A stretch of 64,000 bases of DNA from NCBI GenBank assembly GCA_023053575.1, contig JAKZAP010000022.1:14674518-14738517 (forward strand). The letters are read 5' to 3'. The position numbers were made by a program, and so were the translations under genes. The stretch is from Branchinecta lynchi (Eukaryota; Arthropoda; Branchiopoda; Anostraca; Branchinectidae). Under the pieces are notes generated by a model. That model was not told the origin of the DNA. It was given only the letters and a program-made list of their open reading frames with translations, and made no database searches. Shown in pieces: positions 55,521-64,000 of the stretch; the first letter of the stretch is position 1, and each line of letters opens with the position of its first letter.

Positions 55521-56680
55521 GACCAAAGGTGTTGATGGGATCCCGAAAATCTAATATTACATTCAGACAATCGAGTCTTGTCTTCGCCAGATCCAGTCTT
55601 GGACAGGCTAATCATCAGAGAAAACCAAGTTCAGATATACCTCTATAAGCCATATCTATCTTGACGATACTGACCGAGACTTCCTGCCGATTTCTGAGCG
55701 AACTACTAGTCCAGCAAAAAAAAAAAAAAATACAGAAACAAAACCAGCGTATCTCCTTATCCCTATAAAGAACATCTAATAAACTTTGAATAAAAGTTTG
55801 ACTTGAAAAAAAATCCGGTTACAACCGGATTCCGGAATAATTATATGTCCGGGTAAACAACCATTGTCATATACCGACTCAGCCTCTCTTCTTACCCCTT
55901 AATCTGTCATCTAATCGAACTTTTGCTTTTAACAAATTTTCCTGGTTTGGCCGGATTCCGGGTGAACTAGTTGTCCGGCGAGAAAATGATTTTCACCATC
56001 GTTTTCGGCATGTCTATTTACCCATAAATCACACATTTAATCAACTTCAAATTAAACTTTTATTTTTAACCAACTTTCCGGTTTTCGCCGGATTCCGGGC
56101 GAACTACATGTCCGGGTAGAAAATTGTTTCCACATAAGTGTTCAGCATGTCTTCTTGCCCTAAATCGAACATCTAACCAACTCGAAATAAAACTTTTAAT
56201 TTAACAAACTTTCCGGGTTCGGCCGGATTCCGGGCGAACTACTTGTCCGTCGAGAAAATGGTTTTCACCATCGTCTTCAGCATGTCTTCCTACCCTTAAA
56301 TCGAACATCTAATCAACTTCAAATAAAACTTTTACTTTTAACAAACTTTCCGGTTTGGGCCGGATTCTGGGCGAACTACTCTTCCGATGACAAAATGGTT
56401 TTCACCATCGTGCTCAGCTTGTCTTCTTACACCATAATCGACCATCACATTAGCTGTTTAAAAATATTTTGTTTGCCCCTTAATTTGAACCCCCTCCCCC
56501 ACCCCTAAATGTAGGGCTACAAAGCCCATCTACGAACTCGACTGGTCCGACGACCCAACCTAACACCAAGTTTCAACAAAATATCTCATTTCCTTCGAGA
56601 GTTATCGTGCTTACAGACGGACGGACGGACAGACGGACAACTTTTGCGATGTCATAGGTTACGTTTTTGGATCCCAAAAA
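55521..56680 (+). mobile_element. Family B tandem-repeat element, best-preserved copy B5 (1160 bp)
   Basis: The left end is GACCAAAGGTGTTGATGGGA. The core units carry GCCGGATTCCGGGCGAACTA near 55950, 56088, 56223 and 56360 (about 137 bp apart). A GACGGACG microsatellite lies at ~56616-56637, and the right end is GTTTTTGGATCCCAAAAA. The segment 'ccttcgagagttatcgtgct' marks the right end in all copies. Confidence 0.85.
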
Positions 56681-56699
56681 GAAAAAGAAAAAAAACAAC

Positions 56700-56890
56700 A
56701 ACAAGAAAAAAGACAATGCACGTAGCAAAACTTTACACTAAACACATAACACACATAGCTACAAGAGTATTGGATGGGAACAGAGGATAGATTCATATGA
56801 CGTAGCAAAACTTTACACTAAACACATAACAAACATAGCTACAGAGTATTGGATGGGAACAGAGGATAGATTCATATGAAGCTTTAGCTG
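56700..56890 (+). repeat. Short tandem duplication (~69 bp)
   Basis: 'gtagcaaaactttacactaa', 'acacataaca', 'catagctaca' and 'gagtattggatgggaacaga' are repeated at ~56720 and ~56800, ending 'ggatagattcatatga' both times. Confidence 0.8.
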
Positions 56891-57325
56891 GTGGGATGCT
56901 GAGTGTGACAAAATGGTCCCATATAAGAACATATAAGAAATGTTTCATGCAGAAGTACAAGTAGCCTAAAAAAGTACAGTAGATGTTATGAGTTGAGTGC
57001 TCACATCCCAGGTTTGTGACTTGCACTTGGCTTAACCATGTTTGGAAATGTGAAATTTAGACAGTGAAAAATGCAATTTTTTTTTCTCGAAAAGTTTTTG
57101 TTGTGATGAAAATATGGATGTGACTGAGTTCAGATACAAAGTGTGCTAAGTGTCAATAAAACGGTCATATCTTTCGTGCGTCAATGATCCACAGCTTAAT
57201 GAGAAAAGAAAGCTTAATGAGCTGTGAACTTGAAATAGAGGATGGGTTTGCTATAGGGAAACAACATCATCAACCAACTATATTCAGCCATTAATTTACA
57301 TTCTAATTGAAGTTTTTAATTGCAG

Positions 57326-57424
57326 GATAATGAACGCCTGACCTTCGTCAGACTTAGAAGTGTGTCTCATATTCCCTTGGACGCCAGTTACAATGAAAAA
57401 GCTGATTGGGTCATCATCAGTCAA
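57326..57424 (+). CDS. Candidate host exon of an unidentified gene (33 codons)
   Basis: A 99-nt segment follows 'gaagtttttaattgcag' and precedes 'gtatgc'. It is open in one frame and exactly divisible by three. It encodes DNERLTFVRLRSVSHIPLDA then SYNEKADWVIISQ. The composition is protein-like (LR, DAS, EKADW) and the sequence is not shared with any repeat in the window. No protein family is recognised and no neighbouring exon was found, so the call rests on splice-site context alone. Confidence 0.4.
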
Positions 57425-58042
57425 GTATGCACCGGAATGAACAACATTTAGTGTTTAGTGGTTGAGAATGTTCAAAACTGATTAAGTAAAGAACTTCCAA
57501 TGCTTCATTGTATGGTATAGCATAAATTAAAGTATATTCCTTGCCATCTTATGTCTTTGTAAGCAGTCAGTCAAGTCTTTATTGTATGCTGCTGTGTTAC
57601 TAAGGCAGTGTAACATAATCAGATAGCCTACTTCTCTGTACATGTAATTTGTCGACTAATACAGTTTTTGAGCTCTTGATGTTTGTCGGAGCTCAACTAA
57701 ACCCCTGTAGTGTGAGGCAAGGAGCCACAATGCTAATACCACCAAGGGCTCATCATTCACAAACTGTCGCCTAGTTTTTAGGGCATCAGGCTAGGGTCCA
57801 TTGTTGTCGTTACTGATTGTGTTGTTACTGATTGTATTCTTAGAGAATTACTATTTGCAATGATTTTCCTCTTATAAGTATTAGGTCGCTATGGTCTGTA
57901 AATGATGAGGTAAGCTCTGTCAAATGTTGTTCGTCCACAGTGTTTTGAGAGACCAGCAACGTAAATAAAACCCCAATTCTACACCCAAACCTGTAACAAA
58001 GGTGCCAAAACATTCCTATGGGCACCATGTGGTAGGTTCAAA
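57425..58042. other. Unassigned spacer
   Basis: AT-rich, with no repeat or exon recognised. Confidence 0.35.
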
Positions 58043-58325
58043 CTCGATGAAAAATTTACCTCAAAATAGTACTATGAAGTAGTACGAAAAAGTAGCATGC
58101 AGTACTATAGATGCTACTACATGCTTCTACTTCAAGGCTACCGTGTTACTGCATACTAATATATGCTACTATTAGCAAGACCGGATGCTACTGGATACTA
58201 CTACATAAGATTGGACCAATCTGAGGCACATTAGTTGATAGTATTCTTTGCTATTACATAGTATTACATGCAACGTTTTTGTACTACTACCATACTACTA
58301 CGCAGGCTACAAATTTTTCATCGAG
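58043..58325 (+). mobile_element. Family C MITE, copy C3
   Basis: 283 bp with a perfect 15-bp TIR, CTCGATGAAAAATTT / AAATTTTTCATCGAG. The interior is nearly identical to C2 ('actatgaagtagtacgaaaa', 'ggctaccgtgttactgcata', 'actaccatactactacgcag'). Confidence 0.88.
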
Positions 58326-59182
58326 AAGAACAACAGAATGTTTGATGACTACAGTGTACTAGTAGCTAAAGAGGACTAATCGTTCCTAATGATCAAGAAA
58401 GAGACTATTAAATCTCTGCTACACAGCTAGATAGACTTGGTCCCATTCTCAGAGGGTTACTGGTCAGTATGATTTGCCCCAGATGGTAAAAGATCATGAG
58501 ATTCAACTTTAGAGAACTGAATTCATCTTCTTTGAAGTGGTACATCTTAGACAAAAAGTCACGGGGGGGGGGGACTGTTTTTCCAAAGTGGGGCTTAGTC
58601 CAGAGTAAATGGATGGTAAGTTTGGGAGTGGATTGGGAAATAAGGAAATCAAGTTACATTCTGGTCGGGAACTGCTTTTGTAAAGAGGGGCTTAGACCAG
58701 AGGAACTGAAACGGATGGTAAGTTTGGGAGTAGGTTGGGAAACAAGAAAATTAAGTTACATTCTGGTCCTTAGTTTCGGCATATGTGTGGTTCACACGGG
58801 GAGGATGTGTTTCATTTAGTGGGTTGATATTTTAAGCTGAAAGAGTTGAACTTTTTTTAAAACACTAACTTTTGGTGAGAATCAACGGGAGCGAACGATC
58901 TGATTTGTTTCTTGAGGAAAAAAAAACATTCCTGTCGTTTGTAGGTATGGGAGGTTCCTTCAGGTAGGCTATGTAGCATCGGGAGTGTTTTTTTTTAAAA
59001 GAGAGTTTTCTCCTTTTGGTGTTTTATATTGTGTTTTCGAGAGTTAGCTATTTTGTTTTCCTTCCAGGCTTTTCGGGAATCAATTTTTTCATCTTAATGT
59101 GATCAGGGGCTTCATTTTTAGAGAGCAGAGGTGTCATTTCAGGTCATCAGCTGCTTAAAAAGATCAAAGTTTCGAGAGAGTA
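58326..59182 (+). repeat. Spacer with a ~105 bp tandem duplication
   Basis: 'ggatggtaagtttgggagt' and 'aagttacattctggtc' occur at 58611 and 58712 with 'gaggggcttagacc'/'tggggcttagtcc' between them. A frame at 58496-58819 spans both copies but has no recognisable domain. No other feature is seen to 59182. Confidence 0.6.
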
Positions 59183-59338
59183 CACCGTAAAAAAAAATTG
59201 CAGTATTTGATACTAGGATCAATCTTGCCTTTATTGAGATAAGATCATCCCTAATTCGGATTGATTTTATCACAATAGAGATAAGATTATTCCCAGTAGC
59301 AAATACTGGATCCTTATTCATAGAAACTTTTTACAGTG
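59183..59338 (-). mobile_element. TA-flanked MITE (CACCGTAAAAA ends), copy 2
   Basis: 156 bp starting CACCGTAAAAAAAAATTGC and ending CTTTTTACAGTG, with TA on both sides (59181-59182, 59339-59340). 'gcagtatttgatactagg' and 'ccagtagcaaatactgg' mirror the sub-terminal repeat of the copy at 27694. Confidence 0.85.
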
Positions 59339-59555
59339 TAGGTGAGAGACCAAAACTGCTTACCATAATTTCCAGTGTTTCCACTGGTAGCTACCCCCTG
59401 GGTGCTGGGGGCAAACAACGCCGATGAATAGGATAGGCAAAGGGTAGGTATGGTGCGCTGAATATTGGGCCTTAACCACAAGGTTGAGAGTGACTACAGT
59501 GAAATAAATATAAACACAGAGTCTCAAACAACCTTGTAAAAAAGGTGCCAGAACA

Positions 59556-59738
59556 ATGAGGAGGGTGACAGAAGTCAAGGTGAAGTCAGCTCATCTGGGG
59601 ATTCACTCAGTCCGGTTGTTTGATTACCTTGGTAGTGAGGATACCAATACGACTTCTAATTATCAGCAAACATCACACGTTGTCGAACTTCAAATTTGTC
59701 GCCAAAATCGTTCCCGCAAGACTGCCAAGTGGACCTAG
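59556..59738 (+). CDS. Possible exon or coding remnant, unidentified
   Basis: The open frame reads MRRVTEVKVKSAHLGIHSVR, LFDYLGSEDTNTTSNYQQTS, then HVVELQICRQ. It is not shared with other repeats in the window and ends just before a CAGGGTTGCCGACC that could be a transposon end. No domain is recognised and the start is arbitrary. Confidence 0.22.
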   Translation: MRRVTEVKVKSAHLGIHSVRLFDYLGSEDTNTTSNYQQTSHVVELQICRQNRSRKTAKWT

Positions 59739-59741
59739 CAG

Positions 59742-59986
59742 GGTTGCCGACCAAGACTATTTTTTTCGCCGTTTTCTCTGGTAATAATTGATGCGCCAGC
59801 ACGGGACTTCGGCAATGGATTCCCTTGACCCATTGTGGGTCTCTGACGAATTTTAGGTCTAATTCTGGAGTTCCCCTTTAATGCAGACTTCCGTAAGTGC
59901 AGTAAAACAAAACAAAAAATTACAGCCAGTCTAGGGGGGCGATCGCCCCCCTCGCCCCCCCTCTGGATCCGCCCCTGGCGAGGAGG
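59742..59986 (-). mobile_element. Probable hAT-type non-autonomous element fragment
   Basis: The minus strand starts CAGGGGCGGATCCAGAGG followed by a G-rich palindrome (gggggcgatcgcccccc). The interior 'ggggaactccagaattaga' is also found, with a similar CAGGGCCGGATCCAG end, around 50880-51175. The second end and target duplication were not resolved. Confidence 0.45.
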
Positions 59987-60022
59987 GGCCCTGGTGGGAC
60001 TCACGTTGTAAAAGTATGTGCA

Positions 60023-60340
60023 CAGGGAGTCACGACTGGAGGGGGGACGCCTCCCCTCCCCCAGAGTGGTCGGCTATTCGGTAAAAAATAACCGAGTCGC
60101 CGCGATTTTTCGTCGGAACAGTTGATTTTTTCATGAAAACAGTCGGTTTTTCCGAAAATCAGTCCATTTTTCGTCAAAACAGTCTGTTTGTCCGAAATCA
60201 GTCGATTTTTTTCAAAACTGTCGGGTTTTTTTCTTGAGTACAGTCGTTTTTCTGCCAAAACAGTCGGTAAAAATTACCAGCCAGTCGGTAAACGCCTTGT
60301 CCCCCCCACCCCCCAAACATTTTGAGTAGTAAAGCCTCTG
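60023..60340 (+). mobile_element. Family D hAT-like element D4 (318 bp)
   Basis: It starts CAGGGAGTCACGACTGG, has 'cggtaaaaaataaccgagtc' and the alternating 'aaaacagtcggtttttc' repeats, and ends 'gtaaagcctctg'. TGTGCA touches both outer edges, hinting at a target duplication. It is the most compact uninterrupted copy of the family. Confidence 0.75.
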
Positions 60341-60596
60341 TGTGCACGCGTAGTCAGATAGGATTTTGGCAAAATTTGTGCTACTATTTTTCAGTTTCAT
60401 TCTCATTTATTTATATTTAAACAAAAACACACGACTAATGTAATTAACCTGCCAAGTAAGCACAAGAACGTTTGCCTGACTATAGTTTGACTGTAGTCAG
60501 GCCTCCCCTATATGGTAGGCCTCAAATAAATTAAAAAAGCAAGCAGGATCAGCTGATAGTGGATTTATCAAGAAAAAATAGAAAAGAAACAAAAAA

Positions 60597-62496
60597 GAAG
60601 AGCTGTAAGCTCATATGGCAATTGCATGGGTAAGATGTTTTGACTGATCAAAAGGAAGTATCGACTTTGCGGTTGAGATGCGCACTCTAAGGGAGCTAGA
60701 ACTTCATTTGTAAGCAAAACCCTTGAAGCAAAAATTATAATGGGCTGATAGGCATCATGAAAATGCATATATTGCTCAAAAGTTTTTTTTTTCCTTTGCG
60801 GTTAAGATTGGTACTTTAAGTAATAACTGGATTTGGGAAGTAGCAATTTCTGAGCAAATTTTGTTGAATCTCTAATATTCCAGCGAAGTTTCATCGTCCT
60901 AGCACATCCGGAAGTATACCAGGTCGCGATCAGCGGAGTCCCTTTTATTCAAACAATGTTTACAACGGATAAACATTGTTTGTATCCACAATGTAAACAT
61001 TCACAATGTAAACATTGTGACGTATCCGTTGTAAACATTGTTTGAATAAATGTTTCAAAGTCAGCTTGGGCTCAAAGAATATTTATCCCAGACCCCCCCC
61101 CCCCCTCCAACTCCACCCACAATACCCGGAGCCAATCCGGTGTGTAAATGATTAATCCAGAGCATCTGTTTGTTATTCCCACGAAGTTCAATCCCGATCA
61201 CACCAGTCTAAGCGGGTCAAGTATTCCCCCCCCCCCCTCAATAGTTGTCGGATTCGGTCCGGAAACGAAAAAGATCACTAGAGAGCAATGTCCTCTGTTC
61301 AATTATTAAATTTCACTTGAATCCGATCACCCGTTCCAAAGTTACGAATGACTCAATATTCCGGATTCCCCTCCCTCAAATCCCCCCCCCCCAAGATTAC
61401 CATACCGAGTTTTTTTTTTATTCCAAGTCAGTTTGACCGAGTCCCTGATATGCCTGCCAAGTTTAGCCGTGAAAATGCAAAAAAAAAGGAATTCCGGGAA
61501 CCCCCCTCCCCCCCCCTCAAGTGTCCGGAGCCAGTCAAATTGTATCAAAGATTTACATGGAGCAGACGTTTGTTCTTCCCAGCAAGTTTCACTCCATTCT
61601 AACCGTTTCTCGAGATTTCCGCCCCCCCCCCCTCAACTCCCCCATGGTGCCCGTAGCCAATCTGATTCAATAAATGATTTACCTAGAGCATCTGTTTGTT
61701 ATTCCCCCAAAGCTCCATCCCGATCTCTCAGTCAAGGTCAATTATCCCCCCCCCCCCAATAGTTGTCGGATCCGGTCCGGATATGAAAAAGATCACCAGA
61801 GAAATTTCCTCTGTTCAATTCTTAAAATTCACTCGAATCCGATCACCCGTTCCAAAGCTAGGCAAGACTGAATATTCCCGATTCCTCTCCCTCCACTCCC
61901 CCCACCATTATCAAATCGACGAAATTTTTATTTTGAAGTCAGTGTGATCGGGTCTCCGATATGCCTACCAAGTTTCATCGTGGACATCCCCAGAACCACC
62001 ATCACCGTAATTCCCCCCCCCCCCTTAAGTGTCCGGATACAGTACAGTTGTCTAAACGATTTATGCAGATGATTGTTCTTCTCAGCAAGTTTCACTCCGA
62101 TCCTTCCACTCTAACTGTTTCTTGAAATTTCCGGTCTCCCCCCCCCAATTCCACCGTGGCTACCGAATCCGATCTAGACTGTAACGGGGACATCCTAGAT
62201 ATGTAATCTATTCAGTTATTAAGTTTCATTACAATCCGATCACCCGTTCGAAAGTTACATACTACTCAATTTCCCGGATTCCCCTGCCCTCCACTCCCTC
62301 CCAAAATGGTCGGATCGGAAAACTGATTATTTCCAAGTTTGTTTGGTCGGGTCTCTGATATGCCTGCCAAGTTTCATGGTCCTAGCACATCTGGAAGTAC
62401 CCTAACTCGAAAAAGCGTGACAAAAAACTCGGACAGACCGACAGACGGAATTGTGATCGGTATATGGCACTTGAGCCAGAGGCTGCAAGTGCCATA
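60597..62496 (-). mobile_element. Family A tandem-repeat element A7 (inverted), with fold-back insertion
   Basis: On the minus strand the left tip (62496 downward) has ATGGCACTTGCAGCCTCTGG and then CTCAAGTGCCATATACC, the hairpin variant shared with A6. A GTCTGTCGGTCTGTC microsatellite follows. C-runs (G-runs on the minus strand) and 'aagtttcatcgt'-type motifs mark the units. The other end is AGAGCTgtaAGCTC plus ATATGGCAATTGC at ~60598. A Penelope-like fold-back sits at 60948-61085. Confidence 0.8.
60948..61085. mobile_element. Penelope-like fold-back, short copy within A7
   Basis: TTTATTCAAACAATGTTTAC and its inverse plus 'gtcagcttgggctcaaagaa' identify the same family as 39713 and 50163. 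The centre is a collapsed set of 'acaatgtaaacatt' repeats, and the hammerhead-like motif is lost. Confidence 0.75.
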
Positions 62497-62506
62497 ATAA
62501 CATGTG

Positions 62507-63192
62507 GAGCGTGTTCCCCCCTTCTAACAGTAGTAACTATTAGTTACTAATTCTGAGTGAATGGAATGCTTTTATTCCGCCAAAATTACGAGATAAGAAA
62601 ATGGTATAAGGTTTACATTTACATTTACAATACGTACATTAAAGTTTTCTAATCCTAGTGCACATCATCCGCAACACTCAAAATAAAACAACAGATTTTA
62701 AAAAAGTACAAAATATCAAAGAAATATTTTTTTATTTTATTTTTTTATCAAACAGGGCAACAACTTACTAAGTTCTAGGCTCTGTTCAGATGGTGGCCAA
62801 GATGACTGTAATTGGCATTTATTTTATCTTGACTTTTAGAGCTCCCCTGGATTAAATCCTTCAAACATAGATCATGACCATGTATCATCGACCGATTTGA
62901 ATGATATCGGTTATGCTTGCACAGCCACTTGCCAAATTCCAATGTTCCAACCTACCGAAAAGTTACTAAGCTGACTGTTCCGACCTCCTCGAAATAATAA
63001 ATAATAGTAAGTATTTGCTTACTATGCTCGGGAGCGTAGTAAGCGCTAGGAATATTTGTAACGTGATTGACCGGATTACCCCGTGGAGTGATATTCTACC
63101 GAAATTAAAAAATACGTTCAAGCCTTTACGCAAAGAAGCCGAAATTCGTGACGTCATGCGTAGTAACTACGGTAAGTGGGTGGAACACGCTC
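62507..63192 (-). mobile_element. Family E MITE E4, split by a ~380 bp insertion
   Basis: The left arm GGAGCGTGTTCCCCCC... runs to ~62560, and family E sequence resumes at ~62943 (gttccaacctaccgaaaagt) and ends GTGGAACACGCTC. The insert contains 'atttacatttacaatacgta' and a long AT-rich stretch, perhaps an inverted retroposon tail. Confidence 0.72.
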
Positions 63193-63439
63193 GTGGTTTC
63201 TATCTTAAATATGAAAAGCAACTAAAGAGAGGGAAAAAAAAGGAAGCTAACTGCAAGTCATAGTTGACTCCATATCCGGTTTCTTCTTTCAGTTTCATTA
63301 ATCTGTGTTTAAAAAATAATCAGTCCTTATATTTTTTTCTGCCACTGGTATGTCTGGACCTGTATTGAACCTACTGTTCTTTCCAAATCAACAAGATTCT
63401 ACCTTACAACCAAGACACCATTAGCTCCCTAATTTTTTT

Positions 63440-63535
63440 TTACTAGATAGATAGATAGATAGATCAATGTATTTCAAAAGCCCAAGGGTTTTATATAACT
63501 TAAATACACAAACAAACAAAAGCAAAAATATAACT
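63440..63535 (-). mobile_element. LINE 3' tail with (TAGA)n, inverted
   Basis: 'ctagatagatagatagatag' followed by 'caatgtatttcaaaagccca' is, on the minus strand, a 3' UTR ending in TCTA repeats, as in the other LINE tails here. No coding remnant was seen. Confidence 0.5.
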
Positions 63536-63589
63536 TAATTCTGCGGTATTAGTTGGCGCTTCTTACATATTGCGGACACATACAAGTAA

Positions 63590-64000
63590 CCCAAGATTAA
63601 GACGTCACCAGATATTAAAGCTTAACTGAAAACGGCTGAGGACAAGGTAGTTACCCATCACTTATTCACTTAAATAGGCTTGTAGACCCGATGAAAATGC
63701 GTTACTTTATTGCTCCGATATTCACGAACAATCGATCTTTGGATAGTGGACTTTTTCTGTCGGATTTGTGGTACCTCTATGCGCATGTCCCTTTGTTGTA
63801 TGAAAAGATTTACGAGAAAGCCGTGTTCACGCAGTGTGCTACCTGCCGCGAGCTGGTCACTGGCCACTGAAAAGCCACGTTTGTATTGAGATTCAAATTT
63901 TCCGCGACATAATAGAATTTTCGTTGTGGGGACGGCCGTAGATATTCTGAACGTTACTACTAGAGCAGGTAGCGGAAAAAAAAAAAAAACCTTAGCAGAA
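63590..64000 (-). mobile_element. Relative of the long-TIR transposon interior (continues past the window)
   Basis: 'gtagttacccatcacttatt', 'aaatgcgttactttattgct', 'attcaaattttccgcg' and 'ttactactagagcaggtagc' parallel 46160-46570 of the 2554 bp element. The minus-strand frame 63670-63867 contains FLVNLFIQQRDMRIEVPQIR and looks protein-like. A broken counterpart may be read at 46395-46330. No family is recognised; it may be a piece of that element's transposase or an associated gene. Confidence 0.45.

Noticed and set aside
1..64000. Bacterial, plasmid, phage or viral content; rRNA genes.
   Set aside because: No dense coding, no operon-like gene runs, no capsid, replication or rRNA signatures. 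Spliced exons and animal-type transposons dominate.

Overview
This 64 kb window is eukaryotic and very probably from an invertebrate animal. There is no prokaryotic gene organisation. Two short exons with good GT-AG splice sites encode adjacent pieces of a PRPP synthetase-associated protein (PRPSAP-type) on the minus strand. Almost everything else is transposable-element DNA: non-LTR retrotransposon tails, hAT-like and TTAA-flanked DNA transposons, many MITEs, Penelope-like fold-backs, and two families of elements built around tandem ~140-150 bp repeats. The species cannot be named from the sequence. The repeat types resemble those described in marine invertebrates such as bivalves, but that is only a hint.

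Host gene. The PRPSAP exons lie at 18326-18435 and 6408-6586 (transcription runs right to left). They are separated by an 11.7 kb intron packed with repeats. I could not find the remaining exons. Other candidate host coding sequence is weak: a 33-codon open exon at 57326-57424, a degenerate THAP-like region at 51511-52250, and a possible exon at 59556-59738.

Repeat layout. Family A (hairpin-ended, G-rich ~147 bp units) occurs at 1-615, 2490-5234, 7008-9358, 21775-24480, 34191-36293, 42765-43495 (plus its severed tip at 37960-37987) and inverted at 60597-62496. Family B (GGGATCCC-ended, ~137 bp units) occurs at 1007-2037, 15127-16002 (minus), 39127-40391, 47984-49065 and 55521-56680. Both families have a microsatellite next to one end and palindromic ends. 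This is the architecture of pearl/DINE-1-like non-autonomous Helitron relatives, inferred here and not proven.

DNA transposons with target-site duplications I could read directly: a 1410 bp hAT-like element (10378-11787, TSD GTCATCAT); a 4769 bp hAT-like element (37988-42756, TSD CCTCTGGC) that split a family A copy and itself carries a LINE fragment, a family B copy holding a Penelope-like fold-back, and a second hAT-like element holding a TTAA-flanked MITE; a related 840 bp element (31561-32400, TSD GATGCTCT); a TTAA MITE pair (27891-28250, 41944-42307); a TA MITE pair (27694-27830, 59183-59338); and a 2554 bp element with ~375 bp inverted ends and TTAA/CTAA flanks (44875-47428).

Retroelements are all 5'-truncated 3' ends. 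They include RT C-terminal fragments (16199-16745, 18935-19440, 26538-27050, 30937-31440, 38346-38882), a zinc-knuckle-ended LINE (25747-26366) with a second copy of its 3' tail (20958-21090), and several bare microsatellite tails. Penelope-like fold-backs at 39713-39915, 49561-49811, 50163-50371 and 60948-61085 carry a motif resembling a hammerhead ribozyme core. The window reads as layered transposon insertions in and around one dispersed housekeeping-type gene.
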